Origin: Acidobacteriaceae bacterium KBS 89
Lineage (GTDB): Bacteria; Acidobacteriota; Terriglobia; Terriglobales; Acidobacteriaceae
Assembly (NCBI GenBank): GCA_000381605.1
Contig: KB906760.1
Coordinates: 1 to 64,000, forward strand
Direction: 5' to 3'
Length of the DNA stretch: 64,000 nt
Shown one piece after another: positions 19,601 to 26,916 of this stretch (positions are counted from its first letter, which is position 1; each line of letters begins with the position of its first letter). Made by a program: the position numbers and the translations under genes. The notes below the pieces were generated by a model that saw only the letters and a list, made by a program, of their open reading frames with translations, had not been told where the DNA came from and did no database searches.

Positions 19601-20196
19601 GTGGTCGTGTTACCCATCAGAGGCTCTTGCCGCGCGGAGGGAGCAAACTGAATCACCGATTGAAACGACCGGCCGTGCGGGACCTGGTCGATGACATCCT
19701 GTGTGATGTTGGTCAGCGTGCTGGTTGAGGTGACGTCGATGACCGGCGATTCTGCATTGACTTCAACGATCGTCGACTCACCACCGATTGCCAGCGTAAG
19801 GTCGATCGTCGGAAGGTGACCGACTTCGATGATTAAGCCTTCGCGCTTGACTGTCGTAAAGCCCTTCGCCGAAGCCGTAACAATATATGGACCGGGCGGT
19901 AGGTCGGTGAACCTGTAGTTGCCTTTGCTGTCGCTCTGTGTCGTTTTTCCGCCTGCGAGGGAGGGATTGGAGACTGAAACCGTGGCATTGGGAACAACTG
20001 CGCCGGTTCCATCCTTGATGGTGCCTTGCAGGCCACCCGTAGTCTCTTGCGCGTAAGAAGGTGTCGCGGTGATGAAGAGTGAGAGAACAAAAACCGAGAG
20101 GAGAAAACAAAAAAAAGAAACACGGGCCCGATTGAATGTCATGCGGCTCGTAAGGCATTCTCTTTGCCATTTCTGCGGCTGAGTCTTTTTGTCCAC
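16657..20196 (-). CDS. Oar-like TonB-dependent receptor with carboxypeptidase-regulatory domain
   Basis: This 1179-residue outer-membrane protein is of the kind greatly expanded in Acidobacteria. The signal peptide ends near residue 49 (SYAQETT). A CarboxypepD_reg beta-sandwich follows (about 52-140: GLQGTIKDGTGAVVPNATVS). Then come a plug region (about 140-290, VIDVTSTSTLTNITQDVIDQ) and a long barrel that ends in HFTF. Members of this class are thought to import large or plant-derived polymers or to anchor surface proteins; the ligand is unknown. The start is the GTG at 20196, because AAGGAG lies four bases upstream of it. It is transcribed alone and ends at the bidirectional terminator. Confidence 0.9.
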   Translation of the reverse strand: MDKKTQPQKWQRECLTSRMTFNRARVSFFCFLLSVFVLSLFITATPSYAQETTGGLQGTIKDGTGAVVPNATVSVSNPSLAGGKTTQSDSKGNYRFTDLPPGPYIVTASAKGFTTVKREGLIIEVGHLPTIDLTLAIGGESTIVEVNAESPVIDVTSTSTLTNITQDVIDQVPHGRSFQSVIQFAPSARQEPLMGNTTTNGSGSVSPGNGSNGNAFGYSVGGGSDSENSYLVEGQETANLVGGYSHTNVPFDFIQEVQLKTSGIEAEHGGSLGGTVNVVMKKGSNHWHGSVFLQYETNAMNGSPIATSRYDPNSIGTPATNDPSRVLDATYQQYQPKKDNLDDFLPGFTIGGPIFKDRLFFFAGFSPEFRNIERKVNYNGAFGTTALGILPFSQNTQTYYTTARLDASATKKLHVFASWLYQGQRQSGQQLPFADDVNGLFNNSTANDPSVYSHSQGFSSPNITTNFGGDYVISQDIVSATRFGYYFENYHDFGYNGTNDVYNFQASGTGGTDINGNPLPSNLQQAGGFQTGSLNANFTRRNANKRIQFEEAVSWFKSGWAGSHNFKFGYQLVRNSNDIFQGYNVPYIQVFPGAASVYAPFGSTGKTNCAAMVAALGPQYGDADGSSCTGTYGYEIAYDFGSAGKATGFNHSFFAQDSWQVARGVTINYGIRFEKEYLPATTTTGQNAPHPINFGWGDKVAPRVGVAWDVFQNGKMKIFGDYGVFNDTMKLNLAISSFGGQFWNNCAYALNTPDYTVNDPVVNSSGRYCVGDSTTGANFPGGTTPAGITFLENVNNRSSATAEPVAAGLKPYRQHESGFGTDYQISRNVVVEARWDRRRLDHVIEDAALFDSTGSEVFTIVNPGQGPNLTNTTCDAASGTNPACPNNVPAARSYDGVEFRVTKSLSQHWYGLFSYTYSHFRGNYTGLTSSDLADGGFGGRNAPNNSRSFDETYFQYNAHGDSSSGVLPTDRPNTLKGYAYYDFKWLKKFTTDIGLFQTIYQGSPVSTYVDVGEGFNAFPVYPENRGMWQNLTQDATTGLISAVGNPYTRRTPFYDQTDLNFKQTYNIGESKAISFDATFANLLNQRSVTAYTESVGSMNGSLNSPAVLPNGYALGGCTDPDPSVCSTIYTVGQAYSAFEHPYDWKGLLNTNALTLNSQYGKPFLFQSARNIRLQVHFTF

Positions 20197-20747
20197 CTAT
20201 CTCCTTGAATGAAAAGAGATTGATGGTTGAGAATCATGTGGACGCGTGCGCATGTCAAATTCCAAAACTACAAAACGTCTCTGCCACCTTCGCGTCATCG
20301 TCCAGTGCGTCACACAGTCATCCGTCGGGCCGACATTCAACACAACTTTTTTTCGGAAGTTGCACGGCAAAATTTTCTTTACCGATAACTCTTCTCATGA
20401 AGTTCGCGGATTCCCATTTTGGGACGGATTTTGTCCAGCGTGATCCTTTTTTTTGGCCGTCACAATTTTGTAAATTTCAATTTGCGCAATCTACATAAAG
20501 CTGTAGATTTTTTTAGCTCGCTGGATCTCGTACGGCAGCTCTGCTCTTCTCCGGCACGGGGATGACGGATCGCCAGAGGAGTGGCCCAAGGGTCGCCTCC
20601 GGCCAAGCCTCCGACTGGATTTAAATTGCTCGACCTGTTGTGTCGTTGCTATGGGCGTTTCGAGAGTGAAAACAAAAATTTGATTGGGCCTGATCGGATG
20701 GTCCTGGCTCCGAGGCCGGCGGCCTTTCCGCTCTCGAAAGCTCCTTA
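20197..20747. other. AT-rich divergent intergenic region upstream of the large TonB receptor
   Basis: About 550 bases with no confident gene. The left 300 bases are AT-rich with long T runs and should hold the receptor promoter. A plus-strand frame at 20205-20498 lacks family features and is not called. A terminator-like hairpin at 20488-20514 is listed separately. Confidence 0.4.
20488..20514 (+). terminator. Orphan terminator-like hairpin
   Basis: An 8-bp stem, AATCTACA / TGTAGATT, with a 6-base loop is followed by five further T residues on the plus strand. No recognised plus-strand gene ends here. It may end a small RNA or an antisense transcript from the receptor's promoter region. Confidence 0.5.
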
Positions 20748-20776
20748 TTGACAATTATTACAAATTGCGATATAAA
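20748..20776 (+). promoter_or_regulatory. Strong sigma-70 promoter of the XRE-NfeD-flotillin-PspA operon
   Basis: A perfect TTGACA (20748-20753) and TATAAA (20771-20776) are exactly 17 bases apart. Transcription should begin near 20783, only about 15 bases before the ATG at 20798, leaving no room for a normal ribosome-binding site. The -10 box lies in the middle of the 40-bp palindrome. Confidence 0.8.
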
Positions 20777-20794
20777 TATTGCGATTTGTAATAA
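20755..20794. promoter_or_regulatory. 40-bp palindromic operator, probable autoregulatory site
   Basis: Perfect 11-bp arms, TTATTACAAAT (20755-20765) and ATTTGTAATAA (20784-20794), flank a centre that is also largely symmetric, with ATTGCGAT repeated on both sides. It covers the -10 box and the probable start site of the following XRE gene, the classic layout for self-repression by a dimeric helix-turn-helix protein. Binding is inferred. Confidence 0.75.
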
Positions 20795-20797
20795 CCA

Positions 20798-21352
20798 ATG
20801 AAGCTCAGCGATAAAATCCGTTATCTGCGGGAAGTTGAAGGCAACCTTCGGGGGCTCGATCGCGCCATGACCCAACAGGAGCTTGTCCGCGCGATCCAGC
20901 AGGAGAACGCCGCCGGCAAGAAGGCGAGCAAAGCCACCATCAGCCAGTCTTACCTCTCTCAGATTGAGAGCGGGGCTCGTCCGCACCTGACCAATACGAC
21001 GCGGCTGCTGCTGGCGAAGTTCTTCAAGGTCCACCCCGGCTACCTGGTAGACGATCCCGAGGGATATCACTCGGAGCTCCTCTCAGACCTTCGCACTGCG
21101 GAGGACAAGCTCGATCTCTGGCTCGTTGGTGGCGCGGAGCGATTCCGCCGCGATCCCGCGCTTTGCCAGGCGCTTCTCTCCGTTGCCAATCATAGCGATT
21201 CACGTCGCTGCTTCCTTCTCGTCGAGGCCATCATCGAGACGCCCGCGCTTCTCGACCGTCTCTTCTACGTCTTGCGCCCTGAAGTCTCATCGACTGCGGT
21301 CGCGCCCACTCAACCGGCTGCGAAAAAAGCCGTCAAACGGAGCACCAAATAG
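20798..21352 (+). CDS. XRE-family helix-turn-helix regulator
   Basis: This 184-residue protein has an N-terminal Cro/CI-type HTH (about 5-85) that is longer than usual, with an insert between helices (AGKKASKATISQSYLSQIES). The C-terminal part (about 90-165) is helical with no motif I know, and a basic Lys/Arg tail follows. It is the first gene of a five-gene operon, and the next gene begins one base after its stop codon. The palindrome over its promoter suggests it represses its own operon and releases it under membrane stress. The signal is unknown. Confidence 0.85.
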   Translation: MKLSDKIRYLREVEGNLRGLDRAMTQQELVRAIQQENAAGKKASKATISQSYLSQIESGARPHLTNTTRLLLAKFFKVHPGYLVDDPEGYHSELLSDLRTAEDKLDLWLVGGAERFRRDPALCQALLSVANHSDSRRCFLLVEAIIETPALLDRLFYVLRPEVSSTAVAPTQPAAKKAVKRSTK

Positions 21353-21353
21353 T

Positions 21354-21938
21354 ATGGACTCCTTCTATCTCATCTGCTTCTGCGTCGGTCTCGTTCTTAG
21401 CCTTGTCTCTGTCATCGGAGGCTTCGCCCACCTGCACATCGGCCGAATTCACATGGGGCACATCGGCCATGGTCATGCTGCGCACGGCGCGGGACACCAC
21501 GGCGACGGACTGTCCTCTGTCAACGGCTTTACTGTCACGGCGTTTCTTTGCTGGTTTGGCGGAGCGGGCTATCTGCTGCATCGCCTCAGCATCTTCGTCG
21601 CGCCTTTGGTTCTGCTTTTGGCGATCATCAGTGGCATTGCGGGGGCAGCGCTCCTATGGGCAGTGCTCTTCAAACTGCTGCTCCCGCGTGAACGCGTCCT
21701 CACCCCCGAGGACACGGAGATGGCCGGAGTGCTGGCTCAGGTCAGCAACTCAATCCGTGACGGGAATGGGATCGGTGAGATCATCTTCTCGCAGACGGGT
21801 GCCCGGCGCGCCTCAGCGGCTCGCAGCGCAGATGGTCTCGCGATCGAGCGCGGAGCCGAAGTCGTGGTTATCCGCTACGAGCGTGGGGTCGCGTATGTCC
21901 GTCGATGGGACGACGACCTCACGAACGGCCTCCCATGA
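21354..21938 (+). CDS. NfeD/YuaF-like membrane protein
   Basis: This 194-residue protein begins at the ATG at 21354, just after the regulator stop; the same frame stays open further upstream but that part is shadow. It has a membrane helix at about 3-25, a His/Gly-rich loop (HIGRIHMGHIGHGHAAHG near 28-45), two more helices (about 58-105) and a C-terminal beta-rich domain consistent with an OB fold. NfeD-type proteins are the usual genetic partners of flotillins, and a flotillin gene follows 115 bases downstream. It probably shapes or regulates flotillin-containing membrane patches. The His-rich loop might bind metal, but that is a guess. Confidence 0.75.
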   Translation: MDSFYLICFCVGLVLSLVSVIGGFAHLHIGRIHMGHIGHGHAAHGAGHHGDGLSSVNGFTVTAFLCWFGGAGYLLHRLSIFVAPLVLLLAIISGIAGAALLWAVLFKLLLPRERVLTPEDTEMAGVLAQVSNSIRDGNGIGEIIFSQTGARRASAARSADGLAIERGAEVVVIRYERGVAYVRRWDDDLTNGLP

Positions 21939-22053
21939 GGCTATAGAGTTTTCCCTCCTGGCGGGCTCACTTGCCGAGCTCTCCCTACGCCATCCATTCC
22001 CTTGAGGCAAGCACCGCACACGCCCTCCGTCCGTCATCGGACAAAGGAACAAT

Positions 22054-23472
22054 ATGTCGAACACTGTCGTCATCATTGTTGGTCTGTTAGTCCTCGCCAC
22101 TCTCGCGCTGTCCGTCCTTATGGGAAAGATGTTTCGCAAAGCCGGCCCTAACGAAGCCATCATCGTTTATGGTTTCCGAGGTCCTCGAGTCATCAAGGGC
22201 GGCGGAGCCGTCATCTTCCCCGTTGTCGAAAACTCCCGTCAGCTCTCGCTGGAACTGATGAGCTTCGACGTCGCCCCGCAGCAGGATCTCTACACCAAGC
22301 AGGGCGTTGCCGTAACTGTCGAAGCCGTCGCGCAAATCAAAGTTCGCTCCGACAAGGAGTCCATCCTTACCGCAGCCGAACAGTTCCTGACCAAATCGCC
22401 CGATCAACGCGAAGGCCTCATCCGCCTCGTCATGGAAGGCCATCTGCGCGGCATCATCGGCCAGCTTACCGTCGAACAGATCGTCAAAGAGCCCGAGATG
22501 GTCGCCGAGCGCATGCGTTCTACCTGTATGGATGACATGAGCAAGATGGGGCTTGAGGTCATCAGCTTCACCATCCGCGAGGTCCGCGACAAGAACGAAT
22601 ACATCACCAACATGGGACGACCCGACGTTGCACGCATCAAACGCGACGCCGAGATCGCCGCCGCCGAAGCCGAGCGCGACACCGCCATCCGTCGGGCAAT
22701 AGCTCTAAGAGAAGCCGCCGTAGCCAAGGCGTCCGCCGACCAGGAGCGCGTCCTCGCCGAGACGCTCTCGCTCGCCAAACAAGCCGAGGCCCAGCGCGAC
22801 CTCGACATCCAGAAGGCGCAGTTCACTGAATCGGCACGCCGTCAGGAGGCTCAGGCCGACAAAGCCTACGAGCTCCAGACCAACGTCATGCAGCAGAAGG
22901 TCATCGCCGAACAGGTCAAGGTCCAACAGATCGAGAAACAGGAGCAGATCAAGGTGCAGGAGTCCGAGATCCTCCGTCACGAGAAGGAGCTCATCGCGAC
23001 CATCCTCAAAGGCTCCGAGATCGAGCGTCAGCGCATCGAAAACATCGCCAACGCCGAGAAGTCCCGCATCACCATGGAAGCCGAGGGCCGCGCCGCAGCC
23101 ACCAGACTGCAGGGTGAAGCCGAGGCCAACATCATCTTCCAGAAAGGTGAAGCTGAAGCGAAGGCGATGAACGTCAAAGCCGAGGCTTATCAGGAGTGGA
23201 CACAAGCTGCGGTCGTGGACAAGCTCATCACCAACATGGCCGATGTCGTCCGTGCCATGTCGGAGCCGTTGAGCAAGGTCGACAAGATCACCATCGTCTC
23301 CACCGGCAACGACGGAGCGACTGGAGCGAACAAGATTACCGGCGAGATGACGAAGATCGCGGCGCAGGTGCCTGCACTCTTCGAGGCGCTCTCCGGCATG
23401 AACATGCACGACCTGATGGCCAATGTGAAAGCGATGAAGCCTCGCGAAGATGGTAACGGCCACTCTGCCTGA
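22054..23472 (+). CDS. Flotillin-like SPFH/band-7 protein
   Basis: This 472-residue protein has an N-terminal membrane helix (about 4-23), an SPFH domain (about 27-200, with GPNEAIIVYGFRGPRVIKGG and GQLTVEQIVKEPE) and a long Ala/Glu-rich coiled coil (about 200-390). The final part (about 395-472) is the oligomerising tail. Flotillins form large rings that organise fluid membrane microdomains. Its place between an NfeD-like gene and pspA matches known flotillin and phage-shock neighbourhoods. A 334-codon frame on the opposite strand is a shadow caused by GC-rich codon use. Confidence 0.92.
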   Translation: MSNTVVIIVGLLVLATLALSVLMGKMFRKAGPNEAIIVYGFRGPRVIKGGGAVIFPVVENSRQLSLELMSFDVAPQQDLYTKQGVAVTVEAVAQIKVRSDKESILTAAEQFLTKSPDQREGLIRLVMEGHLRGIIGQLTVEQIVKEPEMVAERMRSTCMDDMSKMGLEVISFTIREVRDKNEYITNMGRPDVARIKRDAEIAAAEAERDTAIRRAIALREAAVAKASADQERVLAETLSLAKQAEAQRDLDIQKAQFTESARRQEAQADKAYELQTNVMQQKVIAEQVKVQQIEKQEQIKVQESEILRHEKELIATILKGSEIERQRIENIANAEKSRITMEAEGRAAATRLQGEAEANIIFQKGEAEAKAMNVKAEAYQEWTQAAVVDKLITNMADVVRAMSEPLSKVDKITIVSTGNDGATGANKITGEMTKIAAQVPALFEALSGMNMHDLMANVKAMKPREDGNGHSA

Positions 23473-23550
23473 CGCATCACCCAGGCCCTCCGGAGATTTC
23501 ACCGGCGGGCCTGGCCACCCCTCACCATACCTTCGAATCGAGAAGATACG

Positions 23551-23781
23551 ATGTTCACCTTCATCATCATCCCAACCGTCCTCATCCTCGTGGCAGTGTC
23601 CCTTGTCCTTCGCATCATCGTCCGGCCGATCCTGAACCCCTACGGCCTCCGTCGCCCCTACTTCGGCCCCACCGGCCCCTACGGCTACGGAGGCGGCTAC
23701 CGCCGCCACCGCTTCGGCGGGCTTCTACCCATCATGGTGCTCGTCGCTCTCGACCGTATCTTCTGGCGCCGCCACTGGTAG
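23551..23781 (+). CDS. Small Gly/Tyr-rich membrane protein
   Basis: This 76-residue protein has one N-terminal helix (IIIPTVLILVAVSLVLRIIV, about 5-24), a Gly/Pro/Tyr-rich middle (GPTGPYGYGGGYRRHRFGG) and a second hydrophobic patch near the end. I do not recognise a family. It lies between flotillin and pspA on the same strand, so it may be a small adaptor of that membrane-stress complex. Confidence 0.6.
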   Translation: MFTFIIIPTVLILVAVSLVLRIIVRPILNPYGLRRPYFGPTGPYGYGGGYRRHRFGGLLPIMVLVALDRIFWRRHW

Positions 23782-23814
23782 ATCACACGCATTCTGTTGG
23801 AAAGGAGATTCACC

Positions 23815-24483
23815 ATGGCACTACTCGAACGCGTAGGGACCCTGTTACGGGCCAACATCAACGACCTCATCGAGAAAGCCGAGGACCCGGAGAAACTCGC
23901 GAAACAACTTGTCCTGGACATGGAAAACCAGCTGCTCCAGGTGAAGACGCAGGTCGCAATCGCAATCGCGGACCAGCACCTTCTGCAAAAGAAGCTCAAA
24001 GAACACGAGGAAGCCATGAACCAGTGGAACCGCAAAGCCGAACTCGCGGTGCAGAAGCAGCAGGACGATCTTGCCCGTGCCGCCCTTCAGCGCAGCCTGA
24101 GCAATCAGCAGCTCGTGGCTGGTTTCGCGCAGCAGCTTGAAGATCAAACCGCCGAGACCGAGACCCTTCGCAACGCATTCGCCAATCTTCAGCAGAAGCT
24201 GTATGAGACCCGCTCCACCTGCGAGATGCTGATCGCCCAACACCGCCGTGCGCGCACTATGGGTAAGGCGGACGCCGCGCGTACAATCGCCGCCTCCCAC
24301 CAAAGGTCGACGACGCTCGACAGGCTTCGCTCCACGATTCAACGCAAAGAGGCCGCCAACGCTGCCAGCCACATGGTCCTCGAGGCGGAATCGCTTGACG
24401 ACCGTCTCAGTGCGCTGGATAGAGACGATCAGATTGAGCGGCTTCTCGAAGATCTGAAGAGCCGCCAACCTCGCCTAACGTGA
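23815..24483 (+). CDS. pspA: PspA/IM30 family membrane-protecting protein
   Basis: This 222-residue, almost wholly helical coiled-coil protein begins ALLERVGTLLRANINDLIEK, the amphipathic helix region typical of PspA/Vipp1, followed by AEDPEKLAKQLVLDMENQL. These ESCRT-III-like proteins coat and repair stressed inner membranes. The ATG at 23815 has AAGGAG at 23802-23807, which rules out the earlier in-frame ATG at 23797. It is the last gene of the XRE-NfeD-flotillin operon. No pspF, pspB or pspC is present, so control is probably by the XRE protein rather than the sigma-54 system of enterics. Confidence 0.9.
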   Translation: MALLERVGTLLRANINDLIEKAEDPEKLAKQLVLDMENQLLQVKTQVAIAIADQHLLQKKLKEHEEAMNQWNRKAELAVQKQQDDLARAALQRSLSNQQLVAGFAQQLEDQTAETETLRNAFANLQQKLYETRSTCEMLIAQHRRARTMGKADAARTIAASHQRSTTLDRLRSTIQRKEAANAASHMVLEAESLDDRLSALDRDDQIERLLEDLKSRQPRLT

Positions 24484-24612
24484 CGTGCCAAATTGGGACT
24501 AGCGGCCCTTTTGCGATCCGATGCACTGGCGAACCACATTAGGTACGCGTTATCCACGCCTTTTTGATGGACTTAGCGGGAATGGGTCTTGATTGACGCG
24601 GTCTCTGAGGGC

Positions 24613-24637
24613 ATACTCCAGAAAGAGTTTGGAGTAT
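24613..24637. promoter_or_regulatory. Inverted repeat upstream of the MerR-TPR gene
   Basis: ATACTCCA-N9-TGGAGTAT is a perfect 8-bp inverted repeat 34 bases upstream of the GTG start at 24672. It could be an operator for the encoded MerR-like domain or an RNA hairpin in the leader. No clear promoter boxes accompany it. Confidence 0.4.
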
Positions 24638-24671
24638 TAGATCTCTGAGACGGTGCCACACGAGACACACA

Positions 24672-25583
24672 GTGACCCGATATAGCCGTCAAGATGTAAT
24701 TCGAATCCTTCACTTGCATGCACGCCAACTCCTGGCGTGGGAGCGAGCCGGGCTGATCATCTCCAGCGAACACTACTCATTTGAATCGCTCAGCCAGCTG
24801 AGGAAGTTGCGCGACCTGCAAGCGTCGACACGCATCTCCGCCAAGAGCATTCGTGCGTCAATCGATGCGATGCAGCGCGTTGCCGGCATGCGAAACCCGC
24901 TGATGGAGGCAAGCTTCGTTCGCAGAGGGTCGAGGCTGAGCTTCCGGCATGGCGGCGCGTTGATGGATCCGCTGACCCAGCAACTTGCCTTTGACTTCGA
25001 TACGTCCCCCGCGCGACAGCTGCGCGTGGTGGGTTCTGGCGCAGACGCGCCGGCCCGGCAAGCCGCTGAGGTGCAGGACATGTTCCTGCGAGCTGTGCAA
25101 CTGGAAGAGAACCCCGCAACGATTCCCCAGGCGATGGAGATTTATCAGACGATCCTTGCGATGCAACCTGAGCATGCGCCGGCGTTGATCAATCTGGGAA
25201 CGATCCACTACAACCTTCGCCGGTACGAACAGGCCGAGCAGCATTATCGCAGAGCAACCCTGGCCGACCCCGAGTATGCGCTTGCGTTCTTTGATCTGGG
25301 CAACGTGCTCGACGAGATGCAGCGCCTGAATGAGGCGACTGCAGCCTACCAGAAGGCCGTCGCGCTGGTACCGCAATATGCTGATGCTCATTACAATCTG
25401 GCGCTTGCCTATGAGCGGCAAGGCCAGAGACGGCGAGCGTTGAGGCACTGGCTGGCGTACGTGCGGCTCGACCCTGTTGGGCCATGGGCGAAGCACGCGA
25501 AGGAGCAGGCCCGGAAGATCCTTAATACGGAGAAGCTGTCGATCGTAAGCCGACGCGGGCGCCTGGTGAAGGCTGCCGGATAA
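24672..25583 (+). CDS. MerR-like HTH fused to tetratricopeptide repeats
   Basis: This 303-residue protein has two parts. Residues about 1-70 read like a MerR-type winged helix (YSRQDVIRILHLHARQLLAW, then a region that spaces helices as in MerR). After a linker of about 60 residues come at least three TPR units (about 165-270, for example HAPALINLGTIHYNLRRYEQ and YADAHYNLALAYERQGQ). A DNA-binding head on a protein-interaction scaffold suggests a regulator that senses or recruits a protein partner. The GTG start has no obvious ribosome site. It follows pspA by 190 bases but has its own leader, so I treat it as a separate unit. Confidence 0.75.
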   Translation: MTRYSRQDVIRILHLHARQLLAWERAGLIISSEHYSFESLSQLRKLRDLQASTRISAKSIRASIDAMQRVAGMRNPLMEASFVRRGSRLSFRHGGALMDPLTQQLAFDFDTSPARQLRVVGSGADAPARQAAEVQDMFLRAVQLEENPATIPQAMEIYQTILAMQPEHAPALINLGTIHYNLRRYEQAEQHYRRATLADPEYALAFFDLGNVLDEMQRLNEATAAYQKAVALVPQYADAHYNLALAYERQGQRRRALRHWLAYVRLDPVGPWAKHAKEQARKILNTEKLSIVSRRGRLVKAAG

Positions 25584-25624
25584 GTCTCTCTGTCTTTTAA
25601 AACTTCCCCAATTCGTGGCGAGAC

Positions 25625-25642
25625 TGAACGACTATTCAGTCG
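25625..25642. promoter_or_regulatory. Candidate FadR (TetR-type) operator
   Basis: The palindrome ACGACT-ATTC-AGTCGT lies 53 bases upstream of the acyl-CoA dehydrogenase start. Extended to 18 bases (TGAACGACTATTCAGTCG) it matches 15 of 18 positions of the operator consensus I recall for the TetR-type FadR of Bacillus (TGAATGAMTANTCATTCA). Such regulators repress beta-oxidation genes until long-chain acyl-CoA is present. Confidence 0.5.
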
Positions 25643-25695
25643 TGTCCGCAAGGTGCTAGACTCACCTTTTCTTGAATAGCGTTTGAGGTGAGTGG

Positions 25696-26862
25696 ATGTC
25701 GCAGCATGCAGGTCCGATGGCGTTGACCCAGCTGGGTGAAGACGAGCAGATGTTTCGCGATACGGTGCGTCGTTTCGCCGTGGAACAGATTGGCCCCCTG
25801 ATTCGCGGCATGGACGAGTCCCAGCAGATGGACCCGGGTCTCATCAGGAAACTATTTGAGCTTGGCTTGATGGGCATCGAGATTCCTGAGGAGTACGGCG
25901 GCGGCGGCGGGACCTTCTTTAACGCGATCGTCGCTGTCGAGGAGATCTCGGCCGTCGATCCTTCGGTAGGCGTGATGGTCGACGTGCAGAACACACTTTG
26001 CATCAATGCGCTAGTCCGGTGGGCCACCGAGGATCAGAAGAAAAAATATCTAACTCGGCTGGCGAGCGACACCATTGGGTCTTACGCACTGAGCGAAGCG
26101 TCCTCCGGATCCGATGCATTTGCGCTGAAGGCCCGCGCGACGAAACGCGGTGATGACTACGTGCTCAACGGCCAAAAACTCTGGATCACCAATGCCAAGG
26201 AGGCTGGCCTCTTCATTGTGTTCGCAACGCTCGACCCCGCAGCGGGCTACAAGGGGATAACGGCGTTTCTCGTCGAAAAGGGTGCACCAGGCTTCAGCCT
26301 CGGCAAGAAGGAAGACAAGCTCGGCATCCGCGCTTCGAGCACTTGCGAGCTGATCTTCGATGACTGCGTTGTACCCGCTTCGCAGGTGCTAGGCGAACCC
26401 GGAAAGGGATACAAGATCGCCATCGAAACACTGAATGAGGGCCGTATCGGCATCGGCTCGCAGATGCTTGGCCTGGCCGAAGGTGCGTGGGGCCACGCTG
26501 CTAAATGGGCCAGGGAGCGCAAGCAGTTCGGCAAGGCACTCGTTGAGTTTCAGGCGATGCAGTTTCAACTGGCCGAGATGGCGACGGATATTGAAGCGGC
26601 CCGCTTGATGGTCTACAACGCTGCCCGCTTAAAGGATGCGAAGCTCGACTATCTGAAAGAAGCGGCCATGTGCAAGTACTTCGCCTCGCATGTGGCCGAG
26701 CGTGTGGCGAGTCTGGCGGTCGAAGTCTATGGTGGATCGGGGTTTGTGAAGGACTATCCAGTCGAGAAGCTCTACCGGGACGCGAAGATCGGAAAGATCT
26801 ATGAAGGAACCTCGTTCATGCAGCTGGCAACGATCGCAAAGCTGACGTTGGGCAAAACCTAG
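25696..26862 (+). CDS. Acyl-CoA dehydrogenase
   Basis: This is a 388-residue FAD enzyme that forms the alpha-beta double bond of acyl-CoA in the cytoplasm. Family landmarks are SYALSEASSGSDAFALKARA, GQKLWITNAKEAG, REFQ-type KQFGKALVEFQAMQF and the C-terminal KIYEGTSFMQLATIAK, where Glu370 is the expected catalytic base of short- and medium-chain enzymes. The length is standard. GAGGTG precedes the ATG. It stands alone with a FadR-like palindrome upstream; no other beta-oxidation gene is adjacent. Chain-length preference cannot be told. Confidence 0.93.
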   Translation: MSQHAGPMALTQLGEDEQMFRDTVRRFAVEQIGPLIRGMDESQQMDPGLIRKLFELGLMGIEIPEEYGGGGGTFFNAIVAVEEISAVDPSVGVMVDVQNTLCINALVRWATEDQKKKYLTRLASDTIGSYALSEASSGSDAFALKARATKRGDDYVLNGQKLWITNAKEAGLFIVFATLDPAAGYKGITAFLVEKGAPGFSLGKKEDKLGIRASSTCELIFDDCVVPASQVLGEPGKGYKIAIETLNEGRIGIGSQMLGLAEGAWGHAAKWARERKQFGKALVEFQAMQFQLAEMATDIEAARLMVYNAARLKDAKLDYLKEAAMCKYFASHVAERVASLAVEVYGGSGFVKDYPVEKLYRDAKIGKIYEGTSFMQLATIAKLTLGKT

Positions 26863-26916
26863 CTGCCGCCCGAACGCTCGCGAGAAGTCATACACTATAA
26901 GCAGGCAAGTTTTGGT

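Noticed and set aside
20205..20498. 97-codon rightward frame upstream of the TonB receptor
   Set aside because: Very Ser/His/Phe-rich and lies in the promoter region of a divergent gene; its stop is inside the hairpin. No sign of a protein family.
22705..23709. 334-codon frame opposite the flotillin gene
   Set aside because: Mirror of the GC-rich Ala/Glu coiled coil; the flotillin on the other strand is certain.
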